This document shows, in pieces, positions 59,538-64,000 of a stretch of 64,000 bases of DNA. Location of the stretch: contig NZ_QJUA01000009.1 in assembly GCF_003254575.1 (NCBI RefSeq), positions 1 through 64,000 on the forward strand, written 5' to 3'. The notes beneath the pieces are model-generated. The model saw only the letters and a list, made by a program, of their open reading frames with translations, ran no database searches and had not been told where the DNA came from. The translations under genes and the position numbers were made by a program. Positions within the stretch are counted from its first letter, which is position 1; every line of letters starts with the position of its first letter. This DNA is from Mycobacterium kyogaense (GTDB taxonomy: Bacteria > Actinomycetota > Actinomycetes > Mycobacteriales > Mycobacteriaceae).

Positions 59538-59564
59538 GACACCGACGACCGCCTCCGTGTGACA
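59538..59564 (-). promoter_or_regulatory. ECF41-type promoter of the oxidoreductase-sigJ operon
   Basis: On the minus strand: -35 TGTCACA (59558-59564), 16-base spacer, -10 TGTC (59538-59541). The ECF41 consensus is TGTCACA-N16-CGTC, so only one base differs. Transcription would begin about 30 bases before the ATG at 59503. Confidence 0.75.
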
Positions 59565-59578
59565 CGACGTGATGCGTA

Positions 59579-61135
59579 TCACACCTTGTCTGACGTCTTC
59601 TCCTCGGTCTGGTAGCGGGGAAAGACCCCGCTGGGGGCCGGCAGGGCCAGTCCGGGGGACAGCCGGACCGGCACCGCCGTGAAGGCGCGCTGGTCGGCGC
59701 GCTGCCCCAACAGGTCGAGCAACCGCGCCATCGACTCCGGCATCACGGGCTGGCTGAGCAGCGTCGCGATGCGGACCACCTCGAGCGTGGTGTAGAGCAC
59801 CGTCGCGAAGCGCTGCTGATCCGTCTTGCGCAACACCCAAGGCTCCTGGGCCGAGAAGTACCGGTTGGCCGCGCCGAGCACCGACCAGATCGCCTCCAGC
59901 GCCAGGTGCATGGCCGTCGCGCCGTAGTGCCCGCGCACCCGCTCGAGGAGTCCGTCGGCCGCGGCGAGCAGCTCGAGATCCTCGGGGGTGAATTCACCCG
60001 GTTCGGGCACCACGCCGTCGAGGTTCTTGGCGACCATCGACAGGGAGCGCTGCGCCAGGTTGCCGAACTCGTTGGCCAGATCGGCGTTGATGCGGGCGAT
60101 GATGCCATCCTCGCTGTAGCTGCCGTCCTGGCCGAAGGGCACTTCGCGGAGCAGGAAGTAGCGCACCTGGTCGACACCGAACGAGTCGACCAGATCGTGA
60201 GGATCGACCACGTTGCCCACCGACTTGCTCATCTTCTCGCCGCGGTTGAACAGGAAGCCGTGCGCGAAGACCTTCTTCGGCAGCTCGATGCCCGCCGACA
60301 TCAGGAACGCCGGCCAGTACACCGTGTGGAACCGGATGATGTCCTTGCCGATCATGTGAAGGTCCGCCGGCCAGTAGCGGCGGAAGAGCTCGGAGTCGGT
60401 GTCGGGGAAACCGACTCCGGTCAGGTAGTTGGTCAGCGCGTCGACCCACACGTACATCACGTGGTCGGGGTGGTCGGGTACCGGAACGCCCCAGTCGAAC
60501 GTCGTCCGCGAGATGGACAGGTCGCGCAGCCCGCCGGAGACGAAGCTGACGATCTCGTTGCGCCGCACGTCCGGCTCGATGAACTCCGGGTGCTCGGCGT
60601 ACAGCGCGAGCAGCCTGTCCGCGTACGCGGACAGGCGGAAGAAGTAGGTCTCTTCTTCGGTCCATGTCACCGGCGTGCCGGTCTCGATGGACGTACGGAC
60701 CCCGTCGTCGCCGAGCACGGTCTCGTTCTCGGCGAAGAAGCGTTCGTCGCGCACCGAATACCAGCCCGCGTACTTGTCCAGGTAGACGTCGCCGGCATCG
60801 ACCATGCGACGCCAGATCGCCTTGGACGCCTCGTAGTGGTCGGCGTCGCTGGTCCGGATGAAGCGGTCGAACGAGACGTTGAGCTTGCGTTGCAGGTTCT
60901 CGAAGACGTCGGAGTTGCGCCGCGCGAGCTCGACGGTCGGCACGCCTTCGCGCGCGGCGGTCTCGGCCATCTTCAGTCCGTGCACGTCGGTGCCGGTCAG
61001 GAAGCGGACGTCGAAGCCGTCCAGCCGCTTGAAGCGGGCGATGGCGTCGGTGGCGATGTATTCGTACGCGTGTCCGACGTGCGGGTCACCGTTGGGGTAG
61101 GCGATCGCCGTCGTGATGTAGTAAGGCTCGCTCAT
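59579..61135 (-). CDS. metG: Methionyl-tRNA synthetase MetG
   Basis: A 518-residue class I synthetase: HIGH-type motif [15 protein letters not shown] loop [10 protein letters not shown], anticodon-binding helical domain ([17 protein letters not shown]). No Zn knuckle Cys set is visible and no C-terminal tRNA-binding extension, so it is the short form common in mycobacteria. The ATG at 61135 faces tatD. Ends 14 bases before the sigJ operon promoter. Confidence 0.95.
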   Translation of the reverse strand: MSEPYYITTAIAYPNGDPHVGHAYEYIATDAIARFKRLDGFDVRFLTGTDVHGLKMAETAAREGVPTVELARRNSDVFENLQRKLNVSFDRFIRTSDADHYEASKAIWRRMVDAGDVYLDKYAGWYSVRDERFFAENETVLGDDGVRTSIETGTPVTWTEEETYFFRLSAYADRLLALYAEHPEFIEPDVRRNEIVSFVSGGLRDLSISRTTFDWGVPVPDHPDHVMYVWVDALTNYLTGVGFPDTDSELFRRYWPADLHMIGKDIIRFHTVYWPAFLMSAGIELPKKVFAHGFLFNRGEKMSKSVGNVVDPHDLVDSFGVDQVRYFLLREVPFGQDGSYSEDGIIARINADLANEFGNLAQRSLSMVAKNLDGVVPEPGEFTPEDLELLAAADGLLERVRGHYGATAMHLALEAIWSVLGAANRYFSAQEPWVLRKTDQQRFATVLYTTLEVVRIATLLSQPVMPESMARLLDLLGQRADQRAFTAVPVRLSPGLALPAPSGVFPRYQTEEKTSDKV

Positions 61136-61161
61136 TTGTGGTTCACCCTAAGGTGTGGACA

Positions 61162-64000
<2,839 letters not shown>

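Overview
This window is chromosomal DNA of a fast-growing mycobacterium (Mycobacteriaceae, Mycolicibacterium type). The GC content is high, there are many GTG starts and 1-4 base overlaps between genes, and the gene order follows the Mycobacterium tuberculosis Rv0955-Rv1010 region. MspA-type outer-membrane porins, absent from slow growers, lie at the place where M. smegmatis carries one mspC gene.

Layout. 1-6.5 kb: end of a DUF6350-type membrane protein, purN-purH, a MoxR ATPase/VWA pair and a DUF1707 protein. 6.5-15 kb: a minus-strand operon atuA-like > fadE13 > accD2 > accA2 > fadE12 > echA7, a complete carboxylation-type acyl-CoA degradation module. 15-20 kb: rpmF, the envelope-stress two-component system mprAB, its protease target pepD, moaB2 and a small acidic protein behind a consensus CRP site. 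20.4-24.1 kb: four tandem Msp porin genes in two nearly identical pairs, then a secreted protein. 24-31 kb: mscL, a SAF-domain protein, the redox chaperone ruc with a CIRCE site, a 5-formyl-THF cyclo-ligase, galU, the gephyrin-like cell-division pair glp/glpR with rimJ between them, and tRNA-Ala(CGC).

31.0-41.8 kb: a 10.8 kb AT-richer integrated element bounded by a 51-bp direct repeat of the tRNA-Ala 3' half. It has a tyrosine integrase, an excisionase-like protein, a RecA-fold replication protein followed by an array of GTCTCA iterons, a frameshifted WhiB-like gene, small unknown genes, and cargo at both ends: an ORC/Cdc6-like ATPase next to attL, and a two-gene HEPN/Abi-C-like cassette next to attR. 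The cassette is the best candidate for an undescribed (probably anti-phage) system.

41.8-64 kb: a metal block (multicopper oxidase, DUF302 protein, kmtR-CDF exporter, small Cys-rich protein, with CsoR-like palindromes), a PE-PPE-type esterase, an OhrR/MarR regulator, the cAMP-dependent acetyltransferase pat with an aroE-like gene, three lipoproteins, alkB-like, soxR, arcA, pmt, rsmI, pabB, an ECF41 sigma factor with its oxidoreductase partner and a recognisable ECF41 promoter, then metG, tatD, rpfB and the start of rsmA.

All calls rest on reading the sequence and on knowledge of the families; no database search was run. Locus names from M. tuberculosis are recalled synteny.
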